Of a DNA stretch of 27,942 nucleotides, positions 1 through 6,210 are shown piece after piece. The stretch spans positions 1 to 27,942 of the forward strand of contig USDL01000017.1 in NCBI GenBank assembly GCA_900553365.1, given 5' to 3'. Origin of the DNA: an uncultured Clostridium sp. Its GTDB lineage: Bacteria > Bacillota > Clostridia > TANB77 > CAG-508. Each line of letters begins with the position of its first letter. The first letter of the stretch is position 1. The notes beneath the pieces were generated by a model. That model did not search any database. It was not told where the DNA came from and saw only the letters and a program-made list of their open reading frames with translations. The position numbers and the translations under genes are program-made.

Positions 1-80
1 AGACTTGGCGTATTCAAGTCGATTAGACTTGGCGTATTCAAGTCGATTAGACTTGGCGTATTCAAGTCGATTAGACTTGC
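1..80. repeat. 24-bp perfect tandem repeat
   Basis: Units at 1-24, 25-48 and 49-72 are identical, and 73-80 begins a fourth that diverges after seven bases. The unit is a multiple of three and lies in frame in the gene starting at 111, so copy number changes would change protein length without a frameshift. The array continues past the window edge. Confidence 0.95.
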
Positions 81-111
81 TATATTTAATTGTATATTTC
101 TTGTTTTCCAT
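1..111 (-). CDS. Partial repeat protein, N-terminal 37 codons
   Basis: The gene starts at ATG 109-111 and runs off the left edge. An AAGGAAGG ribosome site lies just upstream (about 123-131). After about ten ordinary residues (MENKKYTIKY) the protein becomes a perfect 8-residue repeat, SKSNRLEYA-like, encoded by identical 24-bp DNA units. Three full units and a partial one are visible. The function is not recognised. Identical DNA, not only identical protein, points to recent expansion by slippage or recombination. It has its own promoter at 287-315 and a structured leader. Confidence 0.75.
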   Translation of the reverse strand, partial: MENKKYTIKYSKSNRLEYAKSNRLEYAKSNRLEYAKS

Positions 112-286
112 TTCTTGTTACCTTCCTTAAGTTTATTTGACATACTTACTTTTACAGATAAAAAGTTTAAATAAAAATTAAATAAAAGTTTGTATGTCCT
201 TAACGCTTAGGTCGTTGGCAATAATGCATTAGCATTAACGAAATTAATACGTTAGCATTAACGAAGCTTTATACAACCATGAGGGT
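112..286 (-). promoter_or_regulatory. Structured 5' leader of the repeat-protein gene
   Basis: A leader of about 175 bases lies between the promoter and the ATG at 111. It holds two direct copies of TTAGCATTAACGAA (+ strand, 229-242 and 252-265). It also holds a long hairpin just before the ribosome site: GACATAC (139-145) pairs with GTATGTC (192-198), and inner ACTTTT and AAAAGT arms extend the stem. No open reading frame of note is present. The hairpin could affect ribosome access; no known riboswitch is recognised. Confidence 0.5.
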
Positions 287-315
287 ATTATAACATAGGA
301 GAGGTAGGTTGTCAA
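287..315 (-). promoter_or_regulatory. Sigma-A type promoter for the repeat-protein gene
   Basis: On the minus strand TTGACA (310-315) is followed after exactly 17 bp by TATAAT (287-292), a full consensus. It drives leftward transcription into the leader and the gene starting at 111. Confidence 0.85.
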
Positions 316-681
316 GAAGTTATTACATATTGTTACTTTTTGGGCATTGAAGTAAAAATGTGAATTTTTGAACATTTAGGGGTGGTTTGTTTGGATTGTG
401 AACAAATTATGAATTTTTTGTAAATTTTTTTAAAAAAAGATTGTGCTTGTGGCTACCTCTTCTTACATAAAAGAGCACCAGAATAGAAAAATGACCAAAA
501 TTGGCCTTCGGTACGTCAGGGCCAATGTACCAAATATTCCAAGAATGTTCCAAACATTCCATTAAATGTACTAAATGTACCATAACATTCCATACTACGT
601 TTTCCCTCAGACAAAATTATCGTTAAACAATAATTCGTTCTCAAACTTTACAACTTTCTTGTAATTCATTCAATAGGAAGA
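316..681. other. Gene-free stretch with hairpins and A/T tracts
   Basis: No supported gene lies here on either strand. It holds the phased motif array (separate entry), a TTGGCC/GGCCAA hairpin (501-506 with 520-525), a hairpin with GTGCT/AGCAC ends near 445-480, and a homopolymer-rich tract around 415-440. Near 626-645 an AATTATTG/CGATAATT hairpin follows the last gene of the operon (stop at 682) and could be its terminator, though the following T-run is weak. Confidence 0.5.
524..591. repeat. Helically phased array of seven 8-bp motifs
   Basis: Seven copies of AAYRTWCY start at 524, 533, 544, 553, 565, 574 and 584 (AATGTACC, AATATTCC, AATGTTCC, AACATTCC, AATGTACT, AATGTACC, AACATTCC). Start-to-start distances are 9, 11, 9, 12, 9 and 10, averaging 10 bp, about one helical turn, so all copies face the same side of the DNA. 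Neighbouring copies form inverted pairs such as GAATGTT/AACATTC. This suits cooperative protein binding: an operator, a partition or origin site, or a bent segment. Which of these cannot be told from sequence. Confidence 0.6.
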
Positions 682-984
682 TTATTCATCTTGATAAAGA
701 TTATCCCAAATATTACCAAAGAAACTCTTCATGGTTTTTTCAATATCATCACGAGCAGAAATATCTTTTTCAGAAGTGTCTTTTTCTTTATTGTCATTAT
801 CAATGCTACACGAACTGATAGCGTTGTCATTATCAATAGTATCACATAATTCTAATATATTCAATTCATTATCAATACTCATTAAAGTCCCATTACAATA
901 CTTTTCATTCCCCAATTCACTCATAAACTGTTCAAGTTCATTTCTATTCATAGTACCAGCAACAGTATAATACTTATAGTTCAC
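682..984 (-). pseudogene. C-terminal half of a gene split by a 29-bp duplication
   Basis: The open frame begins at GTG 982-984, which overlaps the TGA of the upstream half (981-983) as GTGA. Only a weak GGA lies upstream. Removing one copy of the 29-bp repeat at 1001-1058 puts this frame in phase with the upstream CDS, so both were once one protein of about 180 residues. The visible part is acidic and has internal SIDNE, TIDNDN and SIDNDN repeats. It may still be made by stop-restart coupling at GTGA, so it need not be dead. Function not recognised. Confidence 0.65.
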
Positions 985-1250
985 AAGTTGGTATCCATGT
1001 TCATCGCATAAGCGATGTTTATATTCAGTTCATCGCATAAGCGATGTTTATATTCAGTAGGAAAATTAACAGCCTTAGTATTTTCAATTAATCTTTTTTC
1101 AAAACAATTAGCACATACACCACCAAAACCATGTTTATTAAACTCAGGATAACCTTTACTTGTACTTGCACAAGGGTAATATAAATAGCATCCACACTTA
1201 GGACATCTACTAATAAACCAATCAGAAGGATGAATAAGTTTACCTCTCAT
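981..1250 (-). CDS. Zinc-ribbon protein, N-terminal half of a split gene
   Basis: Start is placed at ATG 1248-1250 because GAGGT lies five bases upstream; an earlier ATG at 1271 lacks a ribosome site. The protein has two cysteine pairs (CPKCG and CANC, about 30 residues apart) typical of a small zinc ribbon. After residue 81 (RLCDE) the 29-bp tandem duplication shifts the frame, giving a short aberrant tail (LNINIAYAMNMDTNL) that stops at TGA 981-983. Without the duplication it would continue into the frame at 682-984. It is near the end of the operon driven from 3278. Confidence 0.7.
   Translation of the reverse strand: MRGKLIHPSDWFISRCPKCGCYLYYPCASTSKGYPEFNKHGFGGVCANCFEKRLIENTKAVNFPTEYKHRLCDELNINIAYAMNMDTNL
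999..1058. repeat. 29-bp tandem duplication with internal palindrome
   Basis: The 29-bp unit occurs at 1001-1029 and again at 1030-1058 with no mismatch, and two further bases on the left match. Each unit contains the palindrome CATCGC-ATAA-GCGATG. Because 29 is not a multiple of three, it frameshifts the gene that contains it. Confidence 0.95.
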
Positions 1251-1271
1251 ATTTACCTCATAAAGTACCAT

Positions 1272-1793
1272 TTAAGAAATAGTAAACTTTTCCAATTTAA
1301 AACCACTCTCAGTAACCAAAGGAACGCTCAAACCATTACACAAAGTATATAAGCAAGAAATAACAGCATAAGTACTATCAAGAAAAAATCCATCACTATA
1401 AACCTGAATAAGAGAAGTAAATTTAGACAAAGGAAGAGACTCAAACAAGTTAGCCAGAGCCTTCATAGTCCAACCATTCTTATTATCAATGGCATCTTGA
1501 ACAGTCTGCGTAAAATTCAAAAAAGTAACGCCAGTAGTAAAAGTAACATAGCTATCTTGATTATACTTATAACCTCTATAAACAACATTGTCTACACGGT
1601 TACAAAATTCAACAGCTTCGCTTAAATTGCCACACTTGCGGGGCGCAAGCAAATCATAAGGAGCATTTTCACGAGAATACTCCCAAGTCATATCAATAGC
1701 CAAATTATCAACAATCAAGTGATGTTCACTATCTTCTTCGGTATAATAATTAAGATAAAGGATATCCTGAAAATTATAAATACGTTCAGACAT
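1272..1793 (-). CDS. Hypothetical protein, paralogue of the next gene upstream
   Basis: A 173-residue protein with ATG at 1793 and GGGGAG eight bases upstream, within the end of the preceding gene. Its C-terminal 50 residues (KFTSLIQVYSDG ... GFKLEKFTIS) align with those of the gene at 1796-2287 (KFTKLMIDNSDN ... GFKFINMTGEN), so the two arose by duplication. No family is recognised. Fourth gene of the operon from promoter 3250-3278. Confidence 0.8.
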   Translation of the reverse strand: MSERIYNFQDILYLNYYTEEDSEHHLIVDNLAIDMTWEYSRENAPYDLLAPRKCGNLSEAVEFCNRVDNVVYRGYKYNQDSYVTFTTGVTFLNFTQTVQDAIDNKNGWTMKALANLFESLPLSKFTSLIQVYSDGFFLDSTYAVISCLYTLCNGLSVPLVTESGFKLEKFTIS

Positions 1794-1795
1794 TT

Positions 1796-2287
1796 TTAAT
1801 TCTCCCCTGTCATATTAATAAACTTAAAACCTGCATCTGCCAATGTAGCAAAGTTAGGATTCTTACACATGAGATATAGAGCAGAAATAATATCATACTC
1901 ATCACCGATATTATCACTATTATCAATCATAAGTTTAGTAAACTTAAGCAACGGTTCCTTTCTAAAAACTCTTAAGTAGCTATCCCAATCATAGTCATTA
2001 ATACCAATTTTCTTATTAAATTTACTAATAAAATGTTCAACATAACAACCAGAATTATAGCCAAAGATATCATTAGGATGTAACTTAAGAATAATACTGA
2101 CAATATTATTTTCAAGGTCTTCTTTATTATCAGTGGTACGCTTTGTATAATCTATAGGATAATCATTAGAATTTTTAAAAGGAGAGTTATTTTGAAGATA
2201 ATTATCAGAAAGAGAAAGATATAAACAATCATTATTATTATGATAAGCAATATCAATCATATCTTTGAATTTAAAATAAGTAATCAT
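1796..2287 (-). CDS. Hypothetical protein, paralogue of the gene at 1272-1793
   Basis: A 163-residue protein starting at ATG 2287, three bases after the preceding stop. It is rich in Asn, Asp and Tyr. The C-terminal helix-rich part (YDIISALYLMCKNPNFATL) matches YAVISCLYTLCNGLSVPLV in the downstream paralogue. No catalytic motif is seen. Function unknown. Confidence 0.8.
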   Translation of the reverse strand: MITYFKFKDMIDIAYHNNNDCLYLSLSDNYLQNNSPFKNSNDYPIDYTKRTTDNKEDLENNIVSIILKLHPNDIFGYNSGCYVEHFISKFNKKIGINDYDWDSYLRVFRKEPLLKFTKLMIDNSDNIGDEYDIISALYLMCKNPNFATLADAGFKFINMTGEN

Positions 2288-2290
2288 AAT

Positions 2291-2779
2291 TTATCCTTTC
2301 TTTTTATATTCTTCTTCTAATTTTTTAGCTTTTTCTCTATCAACATCAGTAACCATACCATCAACAAATTTAATATCCACTTTATGAATTTCCTTAGTCT
2401 TATTCATATCACGAATACCAGTTAGTTCTTCAAGGTAAACATCTTCAATAGGCTTAACAATTTCAATACTACATCTATAAAAATTATAATTCTTTTCCAT
2501 AATTTCAATAACTTCATCAACAAGTCCAGAAATATTCAAAGGAGAGGAATTACCATCATAAATAGCAGATTTAGCAAAAGAGTCAAACTGGTTTTTAAAA
2601 AGATAATCAAAAGTATCGAATACATCTTGAAGTTCATACTTCATAGTACTTAACATCATATTATCACAAGGAGTAAAAGCTACGATACAAGGAGCGACCT
2701 CATTAGTATTCTCATAGATAGAATGAATAGTACGAAATACAGTATAAGTACCAAACGTATGAGTAAGAATAGAACCCAT
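2291..2779 (-). CDS. Hypothetical protein
   Basis: A 162-residue protein starting at ATG 2779 with AAGGAAGTG upstream. It ends in a highly charged helix (EKAKKLEEEYKKKG). No signal peptide, membrane segment or known motif is visible. Second gene after promoter 3250-3278, in the same operon as the 1272/1796 pair. Confidence 0.8.
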   Translation of the reverse strand: MGSILTHTFGTYTVFRTIHSIYENTNEVAPCIVAFTPCDNMMLSTMKYELQDVFDTFDYLFKNQFDSFAKSAIYDGNSSPLNISGLVDEVIEIMEKNYNFYRCSIEIVKPIEDVYLEELTGIRDMNKTKEIHKVDIKFVDGMVTDVDREKAKKLEEEYKKKG

Positions 2780-2799
2780 AATTACACTTCCTTTATTTT

Positions 2800-3111
2800 T
2801 TAATTAAGCACATTATCAAGAAATCTCTTAGCATCTCTATTAAAAGAATTCATAAAGGAACTCATATTATTATTAGAAATAAGTGTATAACAATCACAAG
2901 CAGAGTTATTTCCAATAATATAGTGAACTCTTTTATTTCTATTGAAATAGATAAAGAAGTTATATGCTCTATAAAAAATACTATCTTCTTCATCCCATTC
3001 AGCAGCGTAAATAGCAAATAAAATAATATTATTTTTTTTTGCTTTAAGGTATTTAATTTGAAACTTATTATTTTTATATTTAGAAGAAGAATTAAGCTTC
3101 ACAGATTTCAT
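2800..3111 (-). CDS. Hypothetical basic protein, first gene of its operon
   Basis: Start is placed at ATG 3109-3111, preceded by TGGAG about nine bases upstream; a longer GTG-started frame to 3174 would run through the structured leader and is less likely. The 103-residue protein is rich in Lys, Asn and Tyr in its N-terminal third (SSKYKNNKFQIKYLKAKKNN). Function not recognised. Confidence 0.7.
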   Translation of the reverse strand: MKSVKLNSSSKYKNNKFQIKYLKAKKNNIILFAIYAAEWDEEDSIFYRAYNFFIYFNRNKRVHYIIGNNSACDCYTLISNNNMSSFMNSFNRDAKRFLDNVLN

Positions 3112-3249
3112 AATACAAGCTCCATTCACAGGGGAAGTTCTAAGTTCAGTGTTCGTGCAAGCACTCCACTTCACATAAGAACTTCCAGAATTTTGGTGTT
3201 ACGAAAGACAGATATTTATATTTTATCAATTATCTTTCTCAGCATAGAT
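3112..3249 (-). promoter_or_regulatory. Structured 5' leader with a 9-bp perfect stem
   Basis: The leader of about 140 bases contains GGAAGTTCT (minus strand, 3178-3186) pairing perfectly with AGAACTTCC (3133-3141). Inside the loop are AGTG/CACT arms and GTGC-TT-GCAC. The structure ends about 20 bases before the ribosome site of the gene at 3111. It could be a translational or attenuation control element. It matches no riboswitch I recognise. Confidence 0.45.
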
Positions 3250-3278
3250 ATAATAACAGATATAGAGTAAGAAGTCAA
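3250..3278 (-). promoter_or_regulatory. Sigma-A type promoter of the 682-3111 operon
   Basis: TTGACT (3273-3278) and TATTAT (3250-3255) on the minus strand are separated by exactly 17 bp. Transcription runs left into the structured leader and six genes. Confidence 0.8.
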
Positions 3279-3329
3279 TAGTTTAATAAAGATTTCTTTT
3301 TATTATTACAAAAATGTTTTTAAGTAATT

Positions 3330-3560
3330 GTTTTATCATTACGAAGGTGCTTCGCCGATAATCCACCGTGATGCGGTGTTTGTATCATTATGAAAGATGG
3401 TCGCATTACGCTCCATCCGTCGCTAATGCTCTCTCTTTCATAATGCAAACATCCTCTCGCGGTTACGACTGCCAAATGAAGAAAGGAGTAAGAGTTTGTA
3501 ATCGTTCGCAAGGCTCACTTCAACAAACTCTAACCTTTCTTTCATTTTCTGTCGTGTGAT
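3330..3560 (-). ncRNA. Candidate structured non-coding RNA with four hairpins
   Basis: Read on the minus strand, this stretch folds into four successive hairpins. The first pairs 3524-3546 with 3475-3498 (about 22 bp with small bulges). The second pairs 3434-3450 with 3378-3397, including a perfect 12-bp CATTATGAAAGA/TCTTTCATAATG core. The third is CACCG/CGGTG (3364-3378, in either orientation). The fourth is CGAAG-CAC-CTTCG (3342-3354). It is visibly richer in G and C than its surroundings. Small frames on either strand (3320-3511, 3368-3559, and a 35-codon ATG frame inside) lack ribosome sites and look incidental. A promoter lies at 3673-3701. It matches no RNA family I recognise. Confidence 0.5.
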
Positions 3561-3672
3561 TTTTAAAATAACGGTGCTGAAGTAAAAACTCTTGAGCCTT
3601 TAAAAAGTTCTTTAAAGCCTTATTTTATCTATTAAAAAATTTTTAAAAGTGTCCTGACTTTCTCTATTATTA
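3561..3672 (-). other. Transcribed A/T-rich spacer before the hairpin RNA
   Basis: Between promoter 3673-3701 and the hairpin RNA there is a stretch of about 110 bases rich in A and T with no gene. Its first transcribed bases (3650-3662, GAAAGTCAGGACA on the minus strand) form a 12-of-13 inverted match with the -35 region (3693-3705). Confidence 0.4.
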
Positions 3673-3701
3673 TAAATAACTATTATACTTACGAAAGTCA
3701 A
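3673..3701 (-). promoter_or_regulatory. Probable promoter of the hairpin RNA
   Basis: TTGACT (3696-3701) lies 17 bp from TATTTA (3673-3678) on the minus strand. The -10 is weaker than at other promoters here; a TATAAT at 3669-3674 would need a 21-bp spacer. The -35 region is the reverse complement of the first transcribed bases, as at several other promoters in the window. Confidence 0.55.
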
Positions 3702-3766
3702 GACATTTTTAAAAAATTAAATATAGAAAAAATAAAGGAAAAATGACAATTAAAGAGGCTCACAAG

Positions 3767-5194
3767 TTATACGTCTGGAACCGTAATCTAATTTTTCTAA
3801 TAATTTTCAGTATTTTTAATTTTAGTCCAAGATTTATTAAACAAACTTTCCCAAGTAGAGCTTTTTTCTGTAGAATTAGAAGAAAGAGATTCAAGATTTT
3901 GAGGTATAAGTTTATCTAAATTAAGTTGAATAAGGTCTTTATTTAGCTTTTCGTATAAGAAAGCTTCATAATATTGCGAAAGCTATACTGCTTCTTCTTC
4001 TTTTTTATTAGAAAATACAACAGTTCCATCATGCTTAGTAAAAGTATTTCGGCACTTGCCTTTTTCTTTAGACTATCTTTCAGTTTTTAGTTTAAGTATT
4101 TTTTGTTGTGTTTCTTTGTTATTAGCTGTTAAATTTTTCTTAAGTAGCTATTCATTATAAAAATTAGCCATAAGAGTTTTATAATAAGATTGATTTAATG
4201 CTACAAGGTCAGAAGAATAATTTATTAAATAAGAAGGGTAAATAAACAAAGCACCAAATTCTATTAACTAAGATTTAGAAAGTTTTTTATTAAAATCATC
4301 TTGTTGACCAGAAATAAAAACTTCTGATAATCCATGACATTTTAAATCAACCATTATAGAACCACGCAAATTAAGAAAGTTAGCTAATTCTTCATCTGTT
4401 AAAGCTCTTTCATAATAAGTAACTAATAAAGGTTCTCCATTTTTAACAGGTAAATAAAAATTGCCATTTTCTTCATATATAGTTGAATAATCAGCATCGA
4501 AAGGAAGTGCTTTTTTATCAATAAATCCTCCCACGAAGGTTTTATGAAGGAGAATAGCACCTTCTTCTTCAAGTTTATTTAGCATAGATTCAACTTGATA
4601 ATAATTTTGCTTGGAAGTATGAGAATCGTAATCATCAAGTAAATTTTGGGTACGTTTAGTTAAACCATAGGCAGATTCATCATCTTTTTTCCTTTGTTCT
4701 CTAATTTCTTTTTTAGGAGTAGTAACAAAAGGATATTTAGAATCTTTTAAGCCTAAAGTATATTCTTCTAATCTTCTACCATAGTTATAAGAAGAAACAT
4801 GAAAATCTTTATAGTTTTCATTTTGTAATCCAACAGCTAAAGCAATGTCTCCTTTAGAAACACAAAGTCTTGCATTATTAGTATATTGACTATAAACGTT
4901 CAAAAAAGAAAAGAAAGCCCAAATAGAGCTATTTTGATAAAGTTGTTTTAAAATAGCTAAATAATATTCATCAGGAGAGACTATTTTTATTGAAGTATAT
5001 TTTTCTTTTTTTCTTCTCCATGTAAAACATTTCTTCCACTCTTTTTCTTGTCTTTTAAGTTGAGCAGCTTTTGAAGGACGAGAATAATCAGGTTCATCCA
5101 ACAATTTACAAAGTTCTTTATAACTATTGACAGTAGAAACATTAGATAGTTTTTCCTGAACTCTAAGATAAAGGCTCTATTTCTATTCAGCCAT
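3767..5194 (-). CDS. TAG-rich recoded protein of unknown function (475 aa)
   Basis: From ATG 5192-5194 (AAAGGAG, good spacing) to TAA 3767-3769 one frame is open over 475 codons if TAG is read as glutamine. In-frame TAG occurs at codons 4, 6, 309, 349, 374, 404, 466 and 469. Under the standard code it would give a 3-residue peptide and several fragments. The first half contains a hydrophobic helical patch (SIWAFFSFLNVYSQY) followed by a segment resembling a winged-helix start (VSKGDIALAVGL), so a DNA-binding role is possible but unproven. The last third is Lys, Asn and Glu rich. It stands alone behind its own promoter (5263-5291), bounded upstream by a terminator. Confidence 0.85.
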
Positions 5195-5262
5195 AAATTA
5201 TCTCCTTTACATAAATAGTATTAATAATTGCACAATACGGCAAATTCTATTAATCCATATAT
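5195..5262 (-). promoter_or_regulatory. Leader of the TAG-rich gene
   Basis: A leader of about 65 bases precedes the ATG at 5194. It can fold through ATTAATA and TATTAAT arms around AATTTGC/GCAATT. Unlike most units here, the ribosome site (AAAGGAGATAA) has no obvious complement in the promoter spacer. Confidence 0.35.
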
Positions 5263-5291
5263 AGTATAACACATAAAAGTCAAGTTGTCAA
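5263..5291 (-). promoter_or_regulatory. Sigma-A type promoter of the TAG-rich gene
   Basis: TTGACA (5286-5291), a 17-bp spacer and TATACT (5263-5268) on the minus strand. A second TTGACT lies inside the spacer but at the wrong distance. Confidence 0.85.
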
Positions 5292-5324
5292 GTACAATTT
5301 AAAAATAATTTTAAAACAAAAAAT

Positions 5325-5358
5325 AAACTTGTTTATCTCATATCGGATAAACAAGTTT
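5325..5358 (-). terminator. Rho-independent terminator
   Basis: AAACTTGTTTATC (5346-5358 on the minus strand) pairs perfectly over 13 bp with GATAAACAAGTTT (5325-5337), loop of eight bases, followed by A-TTTTTTG. It ends the 5367-6075 operon just before the next promoter. Confidence 0.85.
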
Positions 5359-5366
5359 AAAATAAC

Positions 5367-5663
5367 TTATGATTCAATTACTTCCCAAGTTTCTTTCAGA
5401 ATATAATATTTATCCCAATCGAAGTTTTCTTTTTCTGCTTTAGACAGACTAGTCCATACAGGATTATTTTTTCTATTGTCATTGGGAAAAGGATAATAAT
5501 TCTCAATCCACTCGCGAGCAGACTCTTCAGTAGAGAAAGACATAGCAAGGTTTTTATCATCCTCAAGGGAATAATATTCAACAAACAAATTATCGACGCA
5601 AAGGAAGAAGCATATTTTCTTATTATTTTTAAGAGGAACGCCAATGTAATAATTAGTTTTCAT
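5367..5663 (-). CDS. Small protein, paralogue of the gene at 22692-23036
   Basis: A 98-residue protein starting at ATG 5663 with AAGGAG upstream. It begins MKTNYYIGVPLK and contains SFSTEESAREWIENYYPFP; the gene at 22692-23036 has METYYCVGIPRK and SFDTEKDAKEWWSKNKKFF in the same order. This defines a small family with a YY-x-GVP start and a helix before an aromatic pair. Function unknown. Second and last gene of its operon. Confidence 0.8.
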   Translation of the reverse strand: MKTNYYIGVPLKNNKKICFFLCVDNLFVEYYSLEDDKNLAMSFSTEESAREWIENYYPFPNDNRKNNPVWTSLSKAEKENFDWDKYYILKETWEVIES

Positions 5664-5676
5664 TGTTCAATCTCCT

Positions 5677-6075
5677 TTAAATTTTCTCCACGTCTTCTGT
5701 GTTAATAACGATTTTGGAAATATAAACAGAAGAATTTTCCCTGTCAGTAATAACCTTGAAGTAACTACTATGCTTTTTATAGAAATTCTTAGCAGCTTCA
5801 ATATTGTCAATTTTTTCAGCTTCATTGAAGTCACAATAAGGATAAAGCAACCAATTATAACCAATCATACTATAACCATCATAACCAGCATAAGATGTCT
5901 GAACGAAGTTATTAGAATCCTTCCAAACAAACTTAATAACATAATAGGTCACAGATTTAGATTGTACAGTTAATTTACTTTTTTCACTTTCCCAATTGCA
6001 TCGAGTACATGTTAATCGACCATAGTAAGCATTAAATTCAGCGATAGCACCGCACTGAGGGCAAATTTTGCACAT
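5677..6075 (-). CDS. Zinc-ribbon protein
   Basis: A 132-residue protein starting at ATG 6075. The N-terminus (CKICPQCG ... LTCTRC, residues 2-25) is a classic two-knuckle zinc ribbon. The rest has a YYVIKFVWKD strand and a helix before an aromatic pair (NIEAAKNFYKKHSSYF), resembling the small YY-type proteins at 5367 and 22692. This suggests a zinc ribbon fused to that small domain. Ligand unknown. First gene after promoter 6134-6162. Confidence 0.8.
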   Translation of the reverse strand: MCKICPQCGAIAEFNAYYGRLTCTRCNWESEKSKLTVQSKSVTYYVIKFVWKDSNNFVQTSYAGYDGYSMIGYNWLLYPYCDFNEAEKIDNIEAAKNFYKKHSSYFKVITDRENSSVYISKIVINTEDVEKI

Positions 6076-6133
6076 ATTACTTCACCAGTTTCCTTTTTTT
6101 GAAGTCTTACGAATCTTTTCTTTTTGTACTTAC

Positions 6134-6162
6134 AGTATAGCAAATTACAAAACAAAAGTCAA
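6134..6162 (-). promoter_or_regulatory. Sigma-A type promoter of the 5367-6075 operon
   Basis: TTGACT (6157-6162), 17-bp spacer, TATACT (6134-6139) on the minus strand. A leader of about 55 bases follows before the ATG at 6075. The spacer (CTTTTGTTTTGTA) is only a loose reverse complement of leader bases TACAAAAAGAAAAG. Confidence 0.8.
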
Positions 6163-6170
6163 GTATTTAA

Positions 6171-6201
6171 TAAAAAAGAAGAGCCAAAATGACTCTTCTT
6201 T
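6171..6201 (-). terminator. Rho-independent terminator of the 6211-10645 operon
   Basis: AAAGAAGAG (6193-6201, minus strand) pairs perfectly with CTCTTCTTT (6175-6183) and is followed by a T-run. It lies ten bases after the TAA of the 491-residue gene and ends just upstream of promoter 6134-6162. Confidence 0.85.
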
Positions 6202-6210
6202 ATAATATCA

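Noticed and set aside
1..80. CRISPR array from the 24-bp repeats
   Set aside because: The units touch each other without spacers and keep a reading frame, so this is a coding tandem repeat.
3320..3559. Two overlapping 63-codon frames on opposite strands
   Set aside because: Neither has a ribosome site, and both are by-products of the inverted repeats of the hairpin RNA.
3330..3560. Suppressor tRNA in the hairpin region
   Set aside because: A suppressor tRNA was expected, but there is no cloverleaf, no T-loop sequence and no CUA anticodon loop of the right form. The tRNA must lie elsewhere or be absent.
3767..5194. TAG as pyrrolysine or selenocysteine, or simple gene decay
   Set aside because: TAG recurs in six genes, aligns with glutamine in a paralogue, and each frame then ends at TAA or TGA at a sensible place. 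No insertion element or pyrrolysine gene is seen. Selenocysteine uses TGA, which is a stop here.
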